A stretch of DNA of 64,000 nt from Otariodibacter oris (lineage in GTDB: Bacteria; Pseudomonadota; Gammaproteobacteria; Enterobacterales; Pasteurellaceae): contig NZ_CP016604.1 in NCBI RefSeq assembly GCF_009684715.1, positions 1,751,262-1,815,261 of the forward strand, given 5' to 3'. Of this stretch, positions 8,797 to 20,054 are shown one piece after another; within the stretch, counting starts at the first letter, position 1; the number at the start of each line of letters is the position of its first letter. The translations under genes were made by a program, and so were the position numbers. Below the pieces are notes generated by a model. That model was not told the DNA's origin. It did no database searches and saw only the letters and a program-made list of their open reading frames with translations.

Positions 8797-10410
8797 ATGT
8801 CATCTAATCAATTAACAGTTCGTGATGTTGTTATTCAAATGTTACGTGATCTTGGTATTAAAAGAGTTTACGGAAACCCAGGTTCTACAGAACTTGCTTT
8901 TTTAGGCGATTGGCCAGACGATTTTGATTATGTATTAGGTTTACAAGAAGCATCAGCGATTGCAATGGCTGATGGTGATGCTCGTGCGACAGGTCGCCCA
9001 AGTTTTGTTAACGTACACTCAGCTGCAGGTATGGGTAATGGATTAGGTAATCTATTTACTGCATATAAAAACCAAGTACCAATGGTTGTTATGGCGGGTC
9101 AACAAGGTCGTTCATTACTATCTTCAGAAGCTTATCTTGCAGCAGAGAATGCGGCGGATTTTCCAAAACCTTATGTAAAATATTCTGTTGAACCAGCAAA
9201 TGCACAAGATGTGCCAGCTGCATTAGCGCGTTGTTTTGAAGTAGCAATGCAACCTCCATATGGTCCAACATTCATTTCAATTCCTAATGATGACTGGGAT
9301 AAACCTTGTGAACCTTATAAAGTAGTAAATGCACTTGGTTTTGGTGCAGCTCGTGAAAGTGGTTTGCAAGAAATGGCGAAAGCATTAGTGGGAGCAAAAC
9401 GTCCAGCGATTGTATTTGGTACAGAAATGGATATTTTTGGTGCTTACGATAATGGGGTTAAATTAGTAGAGCGTACAGGTGCAACCGCTTATATCGCACC
9501 AGTAGCAGCTGCTGCGGCATTCCCAGAAAATCACCCACAATTTGGTGGTTTCTTACCAGCGATTCCAATGGGCTTATCAAAAATGCTAGAACGCCATGAC
9601 GTTGTGGTTGTTATTGGTGCACCAGTATTTACTTTCCACATGGAAGGTGAAGCGCCAGTACTTAATAGTCCAGATACTCGTATTTTACACTTAACAGCAG
9701 ATTCAGGTGCAGCAGCGAGAGCAAGAGCAGAATTAAGCTTAGTCGGTGAATTAAAAGAATCAATTGATAAATTAGTTGCGCTTCTTCCAGAAAAAGCAGC
9801 GAATGTAGAAGCACCTTTAGCGGTATCTCGTCCAGTATTAGATAAAGAAGAAGGCATGCCATCAGCAGCTTATGTATTATCACGTATTTCTGAATTAATG
9901 CCAGAAGATGCAGTTCTTGTTGAAGAAGCACCATCTCATCGTCCAGCAATGCAACAAAACTTACCAATCAAACAACAAGGTGGATTCTTCACTATGTCTA
10001 GTGGTGGTTTAGGTTATGGTTTACCTGCATCAGTCGGTGTGGCATTAGCTCAAGCTGACAATCAAGATAAACGTAAAGTGGTTGCTTTGATTGGTGATGG
10101 TTCTATGCAATATTCAATTCAAGCATTATGGACTGCTGCTCAACGTGGTCTTCCAGTGACTATTATTGTACTTAACAATGGTGGATACGGTGCGTTAAAA
10201 GCATTCTCAAAAATTATGGGCGCAGAAAATGTACCAGGAGTTGATTTACCGGGCATTGATTTAACAGAAATCGCAAAAGGGTATGGCTGTAATACTTCTC
10301 GTGTTGATAATGTCGCTGATTTAGATGAAGCGATCAAAAAAGCGTTAAGCGATCCACATACTCACTTAATTGATGTCATTGTTGATCCAAGTAAAGGCCA
10401 AGTATATTAA
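8797..10410 (+). CDS. mdlC: Benzoylformate decarboxylase-like ThDP enzyme
   Basis: A 537-residue thiamine-diphosphate decarboxylase. It aligns by eye along its length with Pseudomonas putida benzoylformate decarboxylase. The NPGSTELAFL segment holds the active-site Ser (S30, S26 in P. putida), E51 is the cofactor-activating Glu, NVHSAAG holds H74 (H70), and GAPVFTFH holds the second His (H281). The C-terminal ThDP motif is GDGSMQYS...LNNGGYGAL. The family turns benzoylformate (from mandelate) or other aromatic/branched 2-oxoacids into aldehydes and CO2. The start has a GGAG site. A permease gene follows after 17 nt. No mandelate racemase/dehydrogenase or aldehyde dehydrogenase lies nearby, so the true substrate is open. 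Confidence 0.85.
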   Translation: MSSNQLTVRDVVIQMLRDLGIKRVYGNPGSTELAFLGDWPDDFDYVLGLQEASAIAMADGDARATGRPSFVNVHSAAGMGNGLGNLFTAYKNQVPMVVMAGQQGRSLLSSEAYLAAENAADFPKPYVKYSVEPANAQDVPAALARCFEVAMQPPYGPTFISIPNDDWDKPCEPYKVVNALGFGAARESGLQEMAKALVGAKRPAIVFGTEMDIFGAYDNGVKLVERTGATAYIAPVAAAAAFPENHPQFGGFLPAIPMGLSKMLERHDVVVVIGAPVFTFHMEGEAPVLNSPDTRILHLTADSGAAARARAELSLVGELKESIDKLVALLPEKAANVEAPLAVSRPVLDKEEGMPSAAYVLSRISELMPEDAVLVEEAPSHRPAMQQNLPIKQQGGFFTMSSGGLGYGLPASVGVALAQADNQDKRKVVALIGDGSMQYSIQALWTAAQRGLPVTIIVLNNGGYGALKAFSKIMGAENVPGVDLPGIDLTEIAKGYGCNTSRVDNVADLDEAIKKALSDPHTHLIDVIVDPSKGQVY

Positions 10411-10427
10411 TATTGGAGGGTTAAATA

Positions 10428-11372
10428 ATGTTCGATACTATAATTAGTGCATTATTACCTATCTACGTTGGTATCGCGTTAGGTTTTTTCGCAGGGAAGC
10501 GTGGTATAGTTGATAATCAAAATGTAAAATCAATAAACATGATGTTGATGACATTTATGGTGCCTTTAACCATGTTTATTGCCATTGCACGTACTCCTAG
10601 AGATTTGATCCTCCCTAATTTACCACTTATTTTGGTAATAGGATCGTCTATGCTTGTCATGTTCTTTGGGACCTTATTTATACAACGTAAGTTCTTTGGA
10701 TTTGGGTTGACTGATGGGGTTGTACAAGCGTTAATCGTTGCTTTTCCTAACTTCGCTTCTTTGGGTATACCATTATTATTACCTTTATATGGTGACCAAG
10801 CGGCATTGCTTGCTGCGACAGGAATTGTGTCAGGATCGATCTTTGTAACACCTATTGCGTTGTCTTTATTGAGAATGGGTAGTGCGATTGACTCAGGAGC
10901 ACAAGTTTCTGTAGGTAAAGAGTTTTTGAAAGCACTTTCTGGTGCAGTAAGAACACCGGTATTTTTCTTCCCTATTCTTGGCTTGATCTGGTCAGTATTG
11001 GGGCTTCAAATGCCAAGTTTTGTACCAACTTTATTTGGACCAATTACTCTTGCAACAGGTGGGGTAGGGCTATTTATTACAGGTCTATTACTTTCCGCAC
11101 AAAAGATACAATTGAATGTTAATGTAACACTAAGTGCTATCTTAGCGAATGTTGTTCAACCTTTAGTGGGTCTTGGTATTGGATTATTACTAGGGATTGA
11201 ATATACAACAGCAGCACGTGCAGCTATCCTTATGGCTATTCCATCAGCATTCTTTGGTTTAGTGTTTGGTGCATTAGTAAACTCTCGCCCAGCAGTAGCA
11301 GGTGCAACATTACTTCTATCTTCGATAGGTGGTATTCTTACCCTCGCAGTGTTCTTAGGTTGGTTAGTCTAA
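10428..11372 (+). CDS. AEC-family permease (malonate/auxin efflux carrier type)
   Basis: A 314-residue integral membrane protein with about ten transmembrane segments, starting MFDTIISALLPIYVGIALGFFAG as is typical of AEC-family (auxin efflux carrier/MleP/MdcF-like) carriers. The two halves are homologous hydrophobic bundles; the second ends in SIGGILTLAVFLGWLV. GGAGG precedes the ATG. It lies 17 nt behind the decarboxylase, so it should import that enzyme's 2-oxoacid substrate or export a product. Direction and substrate cannot be read from sequence. Confidence 0.85.
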   Translation: MFDTIISALLPIYVGIALGFFAGKRGIVDNQNVKSINMMLMTFMVPLTMFIAIARTPRDLILPNLPLILVIGSSMLVMFFGTLFIQRKFFGFGLTDGVVQALIVAFPNFASLGIPLLLPLYGDQAALLAATGIVSGSIFVTPIALSLLRMGSAIDSGAQVSVGKEFLKALSGAVRTPVFFFPILGLIWSVLGLQMPSFVPTLFGPITLATGGVGLFITGLLLSAQKIQLNVNVTLSAILANVVQPLVGLGIGLLLGIEYTTAARAAILMAIPSAFFGLVFGALVNSRPAVAGATLLLSSIGGILTLAVFLGWLV

Positions 11373-11398
11373 TATAAGTTTTGCCCAATCTATAAATC

Positions 11399-11435
11399 AG
11401 CCATCTCATGAGGTTAACTTGTGAGATGGCTTTGT
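11399..11435 (+). terminator. Hairpin terminator after the permease gene
   Basis: AGCCATCTCA, 13-nt loop, TGAGATGGCT, then TTGT. The stem is strong (10 bp) but the T-run is short, so termination may be partial. The remaining 200 nt before rlmN hold no other clear feature. Confidence 0.6.
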
Positions 11436-11634
11436 AATATGAGTAAAATATTCACTTAAACCGACCGCTAGTAAATAAATTTTGCGATCTGTATCGAATA
11501 TTTTTCTTTCCTTGCTTTGAAAATCTTGTAAAAATAACTAGCCTAATCAGCAAGACACAAGTAGAATTTGCTCCCTTTAATTCTTGCAAAACTAACCTTT
11601 TGCCATAATCCGTGTAATAACGAGGCTATTTTTA

Positions 11635-12795
11635 ATGTCTGAAACAATACAAGCAACGAATATTAGTTGCACAACCACTAAACAAGAAAAAATTAATTTA
11701 TTAGATTTAAACCGCCAACAAATGCGAGAGTTATTTGCAGATATGGGTGAGAAACCTTTTCGTGCAGACCAATTGATGAAATGGATTTATCATTTTGGTG
11801 AAGATAACTTTGATAATATGACGAATATTAACAAAGCATTGCGTGAGAAGCTAAAACAAGTTGCTGAAATTAAAGCACCTGAGATTGCAGTAGAACAACG
11901 TTCTTCAGACGGTACAATCAAGTGGGCAATGCAAGTGGGCGATCAGCAAATTGAAACGGTATATATTCCAGAAGACGATCGAGCGACATTATGTGTTTCT
12001 TCACAAGTCGGTTGTGCCTTGGCTTGTACATTTTGTTCTACAGCACAACAAGGTTTTAATCGTAATTTATCAGTTTCAGAAATTATTGGCCAAGTTTGGC
12101 GTGCTTCTAAAATTGTGGGGAATTTCGGTGTAACGGGTGTCCGACCTATTACTAATGTGGTAATGATGGGCATGGGAGAGCCATTACTTAATATGAGTAA
12201 TGTGATTCCATCAATGGAAATTATGTTAGATGATTTTGCGTATGGTTTATCAAAACGCCGAGTTACACTTTCCACCTCTGGTGTCGTACCGGCATTAGAT
12301 AAGATGCGTGATCAGATTGATGTGGCTTTAGCTATTTCACTTCATGCACCTAACGATGAATTGCGTAATGAAATCGTGCCGATTAACAAAAAATATAATA
12401 TTAAAATGTTAATTGATTCAGTGAATGAATATTTAAAAGTTTCTAATGCTAATCATGGTAAGGTGACGATTGAATATGTGATGCTAAATCAAGTGAATGA
12501 TGGCGTAGAACATGCTCATCAATTAGCACAGGTATTGAAAAATACGCCAAGCAAAATCAATTTAATTCCGTGGAATCCGTTCCCTGAAGCACCTTATTCA
12601 AAAAGCTCAAATACACGCATTGATCGTTTCCAAAAAACATTAATGGAATATGGGTTTACTGTAACGGTTAGAAAAACACGCGGTGATGATATTGATGCTG
12701 CTTGTGGTCAGCTTGCGGGAGAAGTGATTGACCGTACGAAGCGTACAATGGAAAAACGTAAGTTTGGTCGCAATATATCCGTAGCGACACATTAA
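11635..12795 (+). CDS. rlmN: RlmN, dual 23S rRNA/tRNA adenine-C2 methyltransferase
   Basis: A radical-SAM enzyme that methylates A2503 of 23S rRNA and A37 of some tRNAs. The 4Fe-4S cluster cysteines are C127, C131 and C134 (CALACTFC); the C-terminal methyl-carrier Cys is C357 in AACGQLAGE. Length 386, family-typical. In many gammaproteobacteria rlmN is followed by pilF, rodZ and ispG; here a broken pilF follows and rodZ/ispG are absent. Confidence 0.95.
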   Translation: MSETIQATNISCTTTKQEKINLLDLNRQQMRELFADMGEKPFRADQLMKWIYHFGEDNFDNMTNINKALREKLKQVAEIKAPEIAVEQRSSDGTIKWAMQVGDQQIETVYIPEDDRATLCVSSQVGCALACTFCSTAQQGFNRNLSVSEIIGQVWRASKIVGNFGVTGVRPITNVVMMGMGEPLLNMSNVIPSMEIMLDDFAYGLSKRRVTLSTSGVVPALDKMRDQIDVALAISLHAPNDELRNEIVPINKKYNIKMLIDSVNEYLKVSNANHGKVTIEYVMLNQVNDGVEHAHQLAQVLKNTPSKINLIPWNPFPEAPYSKSSNTRIDRFQKTLMEYGFTVTVRKTRGDDIDAACGQLAGEVIDRTKRTMEKRKFGRNISVATH

Positions 12796-12860
12796 TCTTT
12801 TGATAGCGAATAGTTCACTATATTCGCCATATTTAGTCTTAAGTAGCCATAGAGGTCATT

Positions 12861-13439
12861 ATGAAATTTGCAAAATATTCTCAGAATCTAACCGCTTTTA
12901 TGGCTGTTTTATGGCTTGCTGGTTGTACCATGCAAACAAATGAGTCTGTTTAATTTGAGCGTTCTGAAGCTGTAGAGGCGAGAGTAAAATTAGCTTTAGC
13001 TTATTTAGAGCAAAATGATTTTCCTAAAGCTAAGCAAAATATTGATACAGCGATGGAGCATGATATTAATGATTATCTCCCACATTCTGTATTAGCTTAT
13101 TATTATCAGCAAGTAGGTGATACTAACAAGGCAGAAAAAGCCTACCAAGCTGCCATTCAATTAAGCCAAAAACAGAATCATAATACTCAAGCATCTCCTG
13201 ATATCCTGAATAATTATGGGACATTTTTATGTAAACAAGGGAAGTTTGAACAAGCTTATAGCCAATTTAATTTAGTGTTGGAGAGTGAACAGCCTTACTA
13301 CCATCAATCAGATACTCTAGAGAATTTGGCACTTTGCGCCTATGAAGCTGGAAATCATCAGCTTAAAGAAGACGCTCTAACACAATTAGTCAAATTAGAT
13401 ACCAATAGAGCGGAAAAACTGAGAAAGTTACTTAAATAG
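12861..13439 (+). pseudogene. pilF: pilF/pilW type IV pilus pilotin, broken by a stop codon
   Basis: The frame starts at ATG 12861 with a lipoprotein signal peptide ending in the lipobox LAGC (C22). It hits TAA at 12951-12953 (codon 31) and continues in the same frame, without other stops, to 13439. Downstream text (ARVKLALAYLEQNDFPKAKQNIDTA, then DILNNYGTFLCKQGKFEQAYSQF) is the TPR array of PilF/PilW, the outer-membrane lipoprotein that helps the pilus secretin assemble. TAA is one base from CAA (Gln), so a single C-to-T change explains it. The rest looks undamaged, so the loss is recent, or the stop is a sequencing error or is read through. Translation from the later ATG at 13053 would lack the lipid anchor. 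A USS-like element (ACCGCTT) lies in the signal-peptide region. Confidence 0.85.
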
Positions 13440-13815
13440 CTTGTTTCACTCTCGTTTCTATCTGTTTTAATCCATTTAAACGTGTACTGGTTAAATGGCG
13501 AGTGATATTGAGATCATCAAATAATTTTTGAATATTAAATGATTGAAGTTCCGCAATAGATTGGTCTGATAATGCGGTGATGGCAATAAATAATAAACCT
13601 TGCATTAATCTTGCATCACTATAAGCATTGATCATTCTTGGCTCTGCTTGAAACTCAAACCATAATCGACTTTCACAACCATGAATTTCTGGCCATTGTG
13701 TAAGTTCTTCTTCGGTTGGTTTTGGAAGTTTTTTACTTAATTGAATCAATAAGCGGTATCTTTCTTCCCAAGATTTGCAATTTGTAAATTGCATATAAAT
13801 TTCATCAAGTGACAT
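13432..13815 (-). CDS. SufE/CsdE-family sulfur acceptor
   Basis: A protein of about 127 residues with the conserved Cys of the SufE fold in EIHGCESRLWF. This Cys receives persulfide sulfur from a cysteine desulfurase (SufS or CsdA) for Fe-S cluster or thio-modification pathways. I start it at 13815 (MSLDEIYMQF), with GGGAGAAAG just upstream; the longer frame to 13836 lacks a site. No desulfurase or suf gene is adjacent, so it may be CsdE rather than SufE. It converges on the pilF pseudogene with an 8-nt overlap. Confidence 0.85.
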   Translation of the reverse strand: MSLDEIYMQFTNCKSWEERYRLLIQLSKKLPKPTEEELTQWPEIHGCESRLWFEFQAEPRMINAYSDARLMQGLLFIAITALSDQSIAELQSFNIQKLFDDLNITRHLTSTRLNGLKQIETRVKQAI

Positions 13816-13941
13816 ACTTTCTCCCATATTTAGCAAAAGATTGTAACGATCTCACCGCTATTTGTTAATCTCTTTATTTATACAATAGGCAATTTTTGCT
13901 AAAATCTATTAAGTTAACGATTTTTATATAAGGAACACAGA

Positions 13942-14532
13942 ATGGCAGTTATTCCAATGGTAGTTGAGCAAAGTTCGAAAGGTGAACGAGCTTATGATAT
14001 CTACTCTCGTTTATTAAAAGAACGCATTATCTTCTTGAATGGTGAAGTAGAAGATAACATGGCGAATTTGATCGTGGCACAATTACTTTTCCTTGAATCA
14101 GAAGATCCTGAAAAAGATATCAGCATTTATATTAACTCGCCGGGTGGATCTGTGACAGCGGGTATGGCAATTTTTGATACGATGAATTTTATTAAACCTG
14201 ATGTGAGTACAGTTTGTATTGGACAAGCGTGTTCAATGGGCGCTTTTTTACTCTCAGCTGGTGCTAAAGGTAAGCGTTTTGCATTACCACATGCAAGAGT
14301 GATGATTCATCAACCATTAGGTGGTTTCCGTGGACAAGCGTCTGATATTCAAATTCATGCACAAGAAATTTTAAAAATTAAGCAAACATTAAATCAACGT
14401 ATGGCAGAACATACAGGGCAACCTTTGGAAAAAGTAGAAAAAGATACCGATCGAGATAACTTTATGTCTGCTGAAGAAGCAAGAGCTTATGGTTTAATTG
14501 ATGCAGTGATGACACATAGAGATGGTAAATAA
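13942..14532 (+). CDS. clpP: ClpP, ATP-dependent Clp protease proteolytic subunit
   Basis: A 196-residue serine protease forming the 14-mer barrel that degrades proteins unfolded by ClpX or ClpA. The triad is S98 (GQACSMGAF), H123 (VMIHQP) and D172 (DTDRDNF). The residue before Ser-98 is Cys where E. coli has Ala. AAGGA precedes the ATG, and the stop codon overlaps the clpX start by one base (TAATG), so the two subunits are made in step. Confidence 0.96.
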   Translation: MAVIPMVVEQSSKGERAYDIYSRLLKERIIFLNGEVEDNMANLIVAQLLFLESEDPEKDISIYINSPGGSVTAGMAIFDTMNFIKPDVSTVCIGQACSMGAFLLSAGAKGKRFALPHARVMIHQPLGGFRGQASDIQIHAQEILKIKQTLNQRMAEHTGQPLEKVEKDTDRDNFMSAEEARAYGLIDAVMTHRDGK

Positions 14533-15782
14533 TGAGTAATTTTGAAAAAGAGCCACATTGTAGTTTTTGTGGAAAACGACGTTCAGAAGTGGATGCCTTA
14601 ATAGAAGGTACGGAAGGTTATATTTGTAATGAATGTATTGAGGAATCTTATGCTTTATTAAATTCAGATGAGGATTTATTGAGTGAAGATGATGAAAAAC
14701 AAGAAGGGCAAGTTTTTGATAAAGTGCCAACTCCTCATGAGATCCATGCACATTTAGATGAATACGTAATTGGGCAGTCCCATGCGAAAAAAGTGTTGTC
14801 TGTTGCGGTTTATAACCATTACAAACGCTTGCGTAATGCTTTAGCTGATAATAAAGAAAGTGAAGGGGTTGAATTAGGTAAAAGTAACATTTTATTAATT
14901 GGACCAACAGGAAGCGGAAAAACATTATTAGCAGAAAGTTTAGCTCGTCGTTTAAATGTCCCTTTTGCTGTGGCGGATGCAACCACATTAACTCAAGCAG
15001 GTTATGTGGGTGAAGACGTTGAAAATGTAATCCAAAAATTACTCATGAAATGTGATTACGATCCAGAACAAGCTGAAAGAGGGATTATCTTTATTGATGA
15101 GATCGATAAAATCACCCGTAAATCAGAAAATCCATCTTTAACACGTGATGTTTCAGGGGAAGGTGTACAACAAGCATTATTGAAACTTGTTGAAGGAACC
15201 GTTGCGAATATTAATCCACAAGGTGGTCGTAAACATCCTAAGCAAGAAACAATTCCTGTCGATACCTCTAAGATTCTATTTATCTGTGGCGGAGCTTTTG
15301 CGGGTTTGGATAGAATTGTTGAAGCAAGAACAAATAAACAAGGTGGGATCGGTTTTGGTGCTGAATTGAAGAAAGATAAAGATCGTGAAGCACTCTCTGA
15401 CCTATTTAAACAGGTTGAACCAGAAGATCTTGTAAAATTTGGCCTTATCCCTGAATTAATTGGTCGTTTGCCAGTAATTACACCTTTAGAAGAGTTAGAT
15501 GAAGAAGCATTAGTTAAGATTCTTACAGAACCTAAAAACGCGATTATTAAGCAATACCAAGCCTTATTTAATATGGAAGGGGTAGAGTTAAAATTCACCA
15601 AAGATGCTTTACTTGCAATGGCTCAAAAAGCGATTTCACGTAAAACAGGTGCGCGTGGATTACGTTCTATCGTTGAGGATTTATTGCTTGATACGATGTA
15701 TGATCTTCCTTCACTTAATGCGAAAAAGGTGACGGTAGGTAAAGCGGTCGTCGAAAAAGGTGATAAACCAAAAATTGAATAA
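14532..15782 (+). CDS. clpX: ClpX, ATPase subunit of ClpXP
   Basis: An AAA+ unfoldase of 416 residues. The N-terminal zinc-binding domain is CSFCGKR...CNECIEES. Walker A is GPTGSGKT, Walker B is [10 protein letters not shown], and sensor-2 is GARGLRS. The IGF loop that docks on ClpP is QGGIGFGAE. It overlaps clpP by one base and is followed by a good terminator. Confidence 0.97.
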   Translation: MSNFEKEPHCSFCGKRRSEVDALIEGTEGYICNECIEESYALLNSDEDLLSEDDEKQEGQVFDKVPTPHEIHAHLDEYVIGQSHAKKVLSVAVYNHYKRLRNALADNKESEGVELGKSNILLIGPTGSGKTLLAESLARRLNVPFAVADATTLTQAGYVGEDVENVIQKLLMKCDYDPEQAERGIIFIDEIDKITRKSENPSLTRDVSGEGVQQALLKLVEGTVANINPQGGRKHPKQETIPVDTSKILFICGGAFAGLDRIVEARTNKQGGIGFGAELKKDKDREALSDLFKQVEPEDLVKFGLIPELIGRLPVITPLEELDEEALVKILTEPKNAIIKQYQALFNMEGVELKFTKDALLAMAQKAISRKTGARGLRSIVEDLLLDTMYDLPSLNAKKVTVGKAVVEKGDKPKIE

Positions 15783-15800
15783 TCAATAACATAGATTTAG

Positions 15801-15835
15801 AAAAGAATGGATGATTTATATTATCCATTCTTTTT
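15801..15835 (+). terminator. Intrinsic terminator of clpPX
   Basis: AAAAGAATGGAT, about 10-nt loop, ATCCATTCTTTTT: a 12-bp stem running into a T-run. Confidence 0.85.
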
Positions 15836-15849
15836 ATATAAGGCTGATG

Positions 15850-16830
15850 ATGAAAATTTGGCAATCAATTAACCTGTTTACTATTTTACTTTCCCCCTTA
15901 TCTCTGCTTTTTTTTCTAATAAGCTCGTTGAGAAAATGGCTATATAGTAAAAAAATCCTTAAAACTTACCGCCCTCCAGTACCTGTTTTAGTGGTTGGTA
16001 ATATTTCTGTGGGTGGGAATGGTAAAACTCCGACAGTAATTTGGCTAGTCGAGCAGTTACAACAGCGAGGCATTAAAGTTGGTGTGATTTCTCGGGGTTA
16101 TGGTGGAAGTAACAAAATTTTCCCACAACTTGTTACGGCTAAAAGCTTACCTGCAGAAATGGGAGATGAGCCTGTTTTGATTGCACAACGTACTCAAGCA
16201 CCAGTAGCAATTTCGCCTAATCGTCAGCAAAGTATAGAATTATTGCTTTCTCAACATGATCTCAATTTAATTATCACCGATGATGGCTTGCAACACTATG
16301 CGTTAGAACGTGATATTGAATGGGTGGTGATTGACGGCGAGCGTCGCTTTGGTAATGGATTCGTTCTGCCTGCTGGTGGATTGAGGGAGTTACCAAGCCG
16401 TTTAAATTCAGTACAAGCTGTCATTTGTAACGGCGGAATTGCAAAAAATAATGAACATTTAATGAGTCTGCAACCCGATGATGCAGTCAATTTGAAAACA
16501 GGGGAAAGAAAGCCACTTACACAGTTCAATGGTAAGCCTTGTGTTGCTTTTGCTGGAATTGGGTATCCACCTCGATTTTTCAATATGTTGCGTGATTTAG
16601 GGATTAAATTGGGTGGGAGTCATAGTTTTGCGGATCATCAATCTTATACTTTAGAGACTATTCAAGCGATTGAACAACCGCAGTTACCACTATTAATGAC
16701 AGAAAAAGATGCGGTAAAATGTTTGCCCTTTGCTAAAGATAATTGGTGGTATGTTCCTGTATCTGCAAAATTATCTGAAGAATCGACCGCTTGTTTACTT
16801 GCACCTATTTTAAAATTATTAGGAAAATGA
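15850..16830 (+). CDS. lpxK: LpxK, tetraacyldisaccharide 4'-kinase
   Basis: This kinase phosphorylates the lipid A precursor at the inner face of the cytoplasmic membrane. One N-terminal hydrophobic anchor ([19 protein letters not shown]) is followed by the P-loop [12 protein letters not shown] and the catalytic DDGLQH motif ([11 protein letters not shown]). I start at ATG 15850 (MKIWQSINL), with AAGG just before a tandem ATGATG; the frame is open further back to 15811 but that overlaps the clpX terminator. Length about 326. A perfect USS core lies in the last codons. ycaR begins 1 nt after the stop codon. Confidence 0.93.
   Translation: MKIWQSINLFTILLSPLSLLFFLISSLRKWLYSKKILKTYRPPVPVLVVGNISVGGNGKTPTVIWLVEQLQQRGIKVGVISRGYGGSNKIFPQLVTAKSLPAEMGDEPVLIAQRTQAPVAISPNRQQSIELLLSQHDLNLIITDDGLQHYALERDIEWVVIDGERRFGNGFVLPAGGLRELPSRLNSVQAVICNGGIAKNNEHLMSLQPDDAVNLKTGERKPLTQFNGKPCVAFAGIGYPPRFFNMLRDLGIKLGGSHSFADHQSYTLETIQAIEQPQLPLLMTEKDAVKCLPFAKDNWWYVPVSAKLSEESTACLLAPILKLLGK
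16786..16794 (-). repeat. DNA uptake signal sequence inside lpxK
   Basis: Perfect Apl-type core ACAAGCGGT on the minus strand, followed by an A/T tract and TTTTGCA about 20 nt on, the usual extended USS pattern. Confidence 0.75.
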
Positions 16831-16831
16831 T

Positions 16832-16996
16832 ATGAATGAAAAATTATTGAATATGATTGCTTGCCCAGTTTCTCATACAAAATTGGAATGGGATAAAGAA
16901 AATAATCGCTTAATCTCTCGTGATGCAAATCTATTTTATCCAATAGAGAATGGTATTTTAGTTTTATTACCTGAGAAAGCAGAAAAATTAGCATAA
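16832..16996 (+). CDS. ycaR: YcaR/Trm112-like small protein
   Basis: A 54-residue protein of the UPF0434 family (MNEKLLNMIACPVSHTKLE...DANLFYPIENGILVLL). In enterics ycaR lies between lpxK and kdsB; lpxK is directly upstream here (1 nt gap) but kdsB is absent. The family usually carries a CPxC pair near residue 11; here it reads CPVS, so one zinc-type Cys is lost, as in several gammaproteobacterial members. Function is not firmly established. AGGA within the lpxK end serves as ribosome site. Confidence 0.88.
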   Translation: MNEKLLNMIACPVSHTKLEWDKENNRLISRDANLFYPIENGILVLLPEKAEKLA

Positions 16997-17027
16997 AAAA
17001 ATGGGAGCATTAAGCTCCCATTTTTCC
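16996..17027. terminator. Bidirectional intrinsic terminator
   Basis: AAAAATGGGAGC, loop ATTAA, GCTCCCATTTTT. T-runs on both strands end the lpxK-ycaR transcript and the converging infA transcript. Confidence 0.9.
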
Positions 17028-17039
17028 ACCATAAATAAA

Positions 17040-17258
<219 letters not shown>

Positions 17259-17369
17259 TTATTCCTCTTATTCCTTCTTTTCTGTTAGTTTGTGAGTAAC
17301 TTTTGTTAATTTAAGTGTCAATTAAAGACAAAACGGTATCTATTATACTATCCCTTACCTGAATTACAA

Positions 17370-18020
17370 TCATTTACGCATAAAAGCTCGTCGTCTTGAA
17401 TGAAATCGCTGAGAAGGATTATGTCTAGGTGCAATTTTAGTATGGTGATGATTAGCAAGATTTCTTCTTTTAAAGTAGAAGAAACAGCTTACAAAAAGTC
17501 CGCCTGCTAAGAATAAAATAATTAGTTCACCATACAATAAATGAAACAGTGCATTAATTTTATTTTGTGTAATTTGCCCATATTGGGTATCCAGTGTAAC
17601 TCTTAAAAAACCAATAAGCTCTTGTTGAGATAATATAGGCTCAACAATTTGTTGTGTATTGATGTTTTGCTCATTTCCTTGATCAAGTTGAAATTGGTTA
17701 GCACCATTACTTTGTGCAATTAATACGCCTGATGTTGAATAGAGTGTTGCATCCATAACAAACTCTTCTTTAGAAAAAGTATCTAAGGCATCGACCAATT
17801 CTTCATTCTCTGCATTTTGCACAAGTAATAATGAAAATAACTTTGCTTGTTGACGAACGAGTAGATGCGACAAGTTTGAGACTTGATTAACGGCAGCAAG
17901 TTGAGAGCCTACTTTGAAGTGACCAATACCTGTGAAGATAATTGCAACAATTGCAATACACAGCATAACCACTACTGAAAGTATGCCTACTCTTAAGGTA
18001 TTTTTTTTTGTTATTCTCAT
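17370..18020 (-). CDS. ytjB: YtjB/Smp-type membrane protein
   Basis: About 216 residues with an N-terminal transmembrane helix (VGILSVVVMLCIAIVAIIFTG), a periplasmic middle part (LVRQQAKLFSLLLVQNAENEELVDAL...) and a second helix (LIILFLAGGLFVSCFFYF), then a very basic, His/Arg-rich cytoplasmic tail. The SMP-family text and its position divergent from serB match ytjB (smp/ahpA) of enterics, whose role is poorly known. I start at 18020 (MRITKKN); an ATG eight codons earlier is possible. Confidence 0.8.
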   Translation of the reverse strand: MRITKKNTLRVGILSVVVMLCIAIVAIIFTGIGHFKVGSQLAAVNQVSNLSHLLVRQQAKLFSLLLVQNAENEELVDALDTFSKEEFVMDATLYSTSGVLIAQSNGANQFQLDQGNEQNINTQQIVEPILSQQELIGFLRVTLDTQYGQITQNKINALFHLLYGELIILFLAGGLFVSCFFYFKRRNLANHHHTKIAPRHNPSQRFHSRRRAFMRK

Positions 18021-18150
18021 AGATTTTCCCCATTTATCCTTCATTGTATTCTAGCTTGTAAATAATAAATGGACAATTTAAAAGGGATTATAGACAGAGC
18101 GTGATTATTTTCTTATGATCATTCAAATACTTATTGCAGAAGATTTTAGC

Positions 18151-19516
<1,366 letters not shown>

Positions 19517-19619
19517 GATTGAAAGATAGCTTAACGTTATGATATTCAGTATATTTTAGACAAAAAAATATCATTTTGACTATGATGTAGCCAAGCGTTC
19601 TATTTTTGCAAAAAAGCGT

Positions 19620-19647
19620 TTGACATATTTTTAGAAACTAGTAATAT
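19620..19647 (+). promoter_or_regulatory. Promoter of the tRNA-Ser/tRNA-Arg cluster
   Basis: TTGACA (19620-19625), 16-bp spacer, TAATAT (19642-19647); tRNA-Ser starts 24 nt after it. Confidence 0.7.
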
Positions 19648-19670
19648 GCACGCCCACAGACACAGTGTGT

Positions 19671-19763
19671 GGTGAGATGGCCGAGAGGCTGAAGGCGCTC
19701 CCCTGCTAAGGGAGTATGGGGTCAAAAACTCCATCGAGGGTTCGAATCCCTCTCTCACCGCCA
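19671..19763 (+). tRNA. tRNA-Ser (GCT anticodon)
   Basis: A 93-nt class II tRNA with a long variable arm (TATGGGGTCAAAAACTCCAT), anticodon loop CTGCTAA, acceptor GGTGAGA and encoded GCCA end. Confidence 0.97.
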
Positions 19764-19779
19764 TTTACTCTTTTATTGG

Positions 19780-19856
19780 GCACCCGTAGCTCAGCTGGAT
19801 AGAGTACTCGGCTACGAACCGAGCGGTCAGAGGTTCGAATCCTCTCGGGTGCGCCA
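19780..19856 (+). tRNA. tRNA-Arg (ACG anticodon), copy 1
   Basis: A 77-nt cloverleaf, acceptor GCACCCG/CGGGTGC, anticodon arm CTCGG CTACGAA CCGAG, encoded GCCA. The ACG anticodon is edited to ICG by TadA in bacteria. Confidence 0.97.
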
Positions 19857-19919
19857 TTTTTTATTTTTAAAAATGGTAAAAATTAATAGCAGTAAATCAC
19901 ATCGTTTCTTTTCAAATAC

Positions 19920-19996
19920 GCACCCGTAGCTCAGCTGGATAGAGTACTCGGCTACGAACCGAGCGGTCAGAGGTTCGAATCCTCTCGGGTGCGCCA
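19920..19996 (+). tRNA. tRNA-Arg (ACG anticodon), copy 2
   Basis: Identical over all 77 nt to the copy at 19780-19856. Confidence 0.97.
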
Positions 19997-20054
19997 TTTC
20001 AAGTTATAATTCCTTTATACATGTTTACAATAATATTACCATTGCTGGTTTTTT

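Noticed and set aside
9531..9967. Minus-strand open frames of 101-108 residues inside the decarboxylase gene
   Set aside because: Antisense shadows of a conserved gene with low-complexity Leu-rich or Ser/Thr-rich text.
13053..13439. A separate 128-residue gene starting at the internal ATG 13053
   Set aside because: Coding similarity extends in the same frame back to the lipoprotein signal at 12861, so this is the downstream part of the broken pilF, not its own gene.
14494..15601. Long minus-strand open frames (164 and 181 residues) opposite clpX
   Set aside because: They lie wholly inside the well-conserved clpX, have no ribosome site and no sensible domain.
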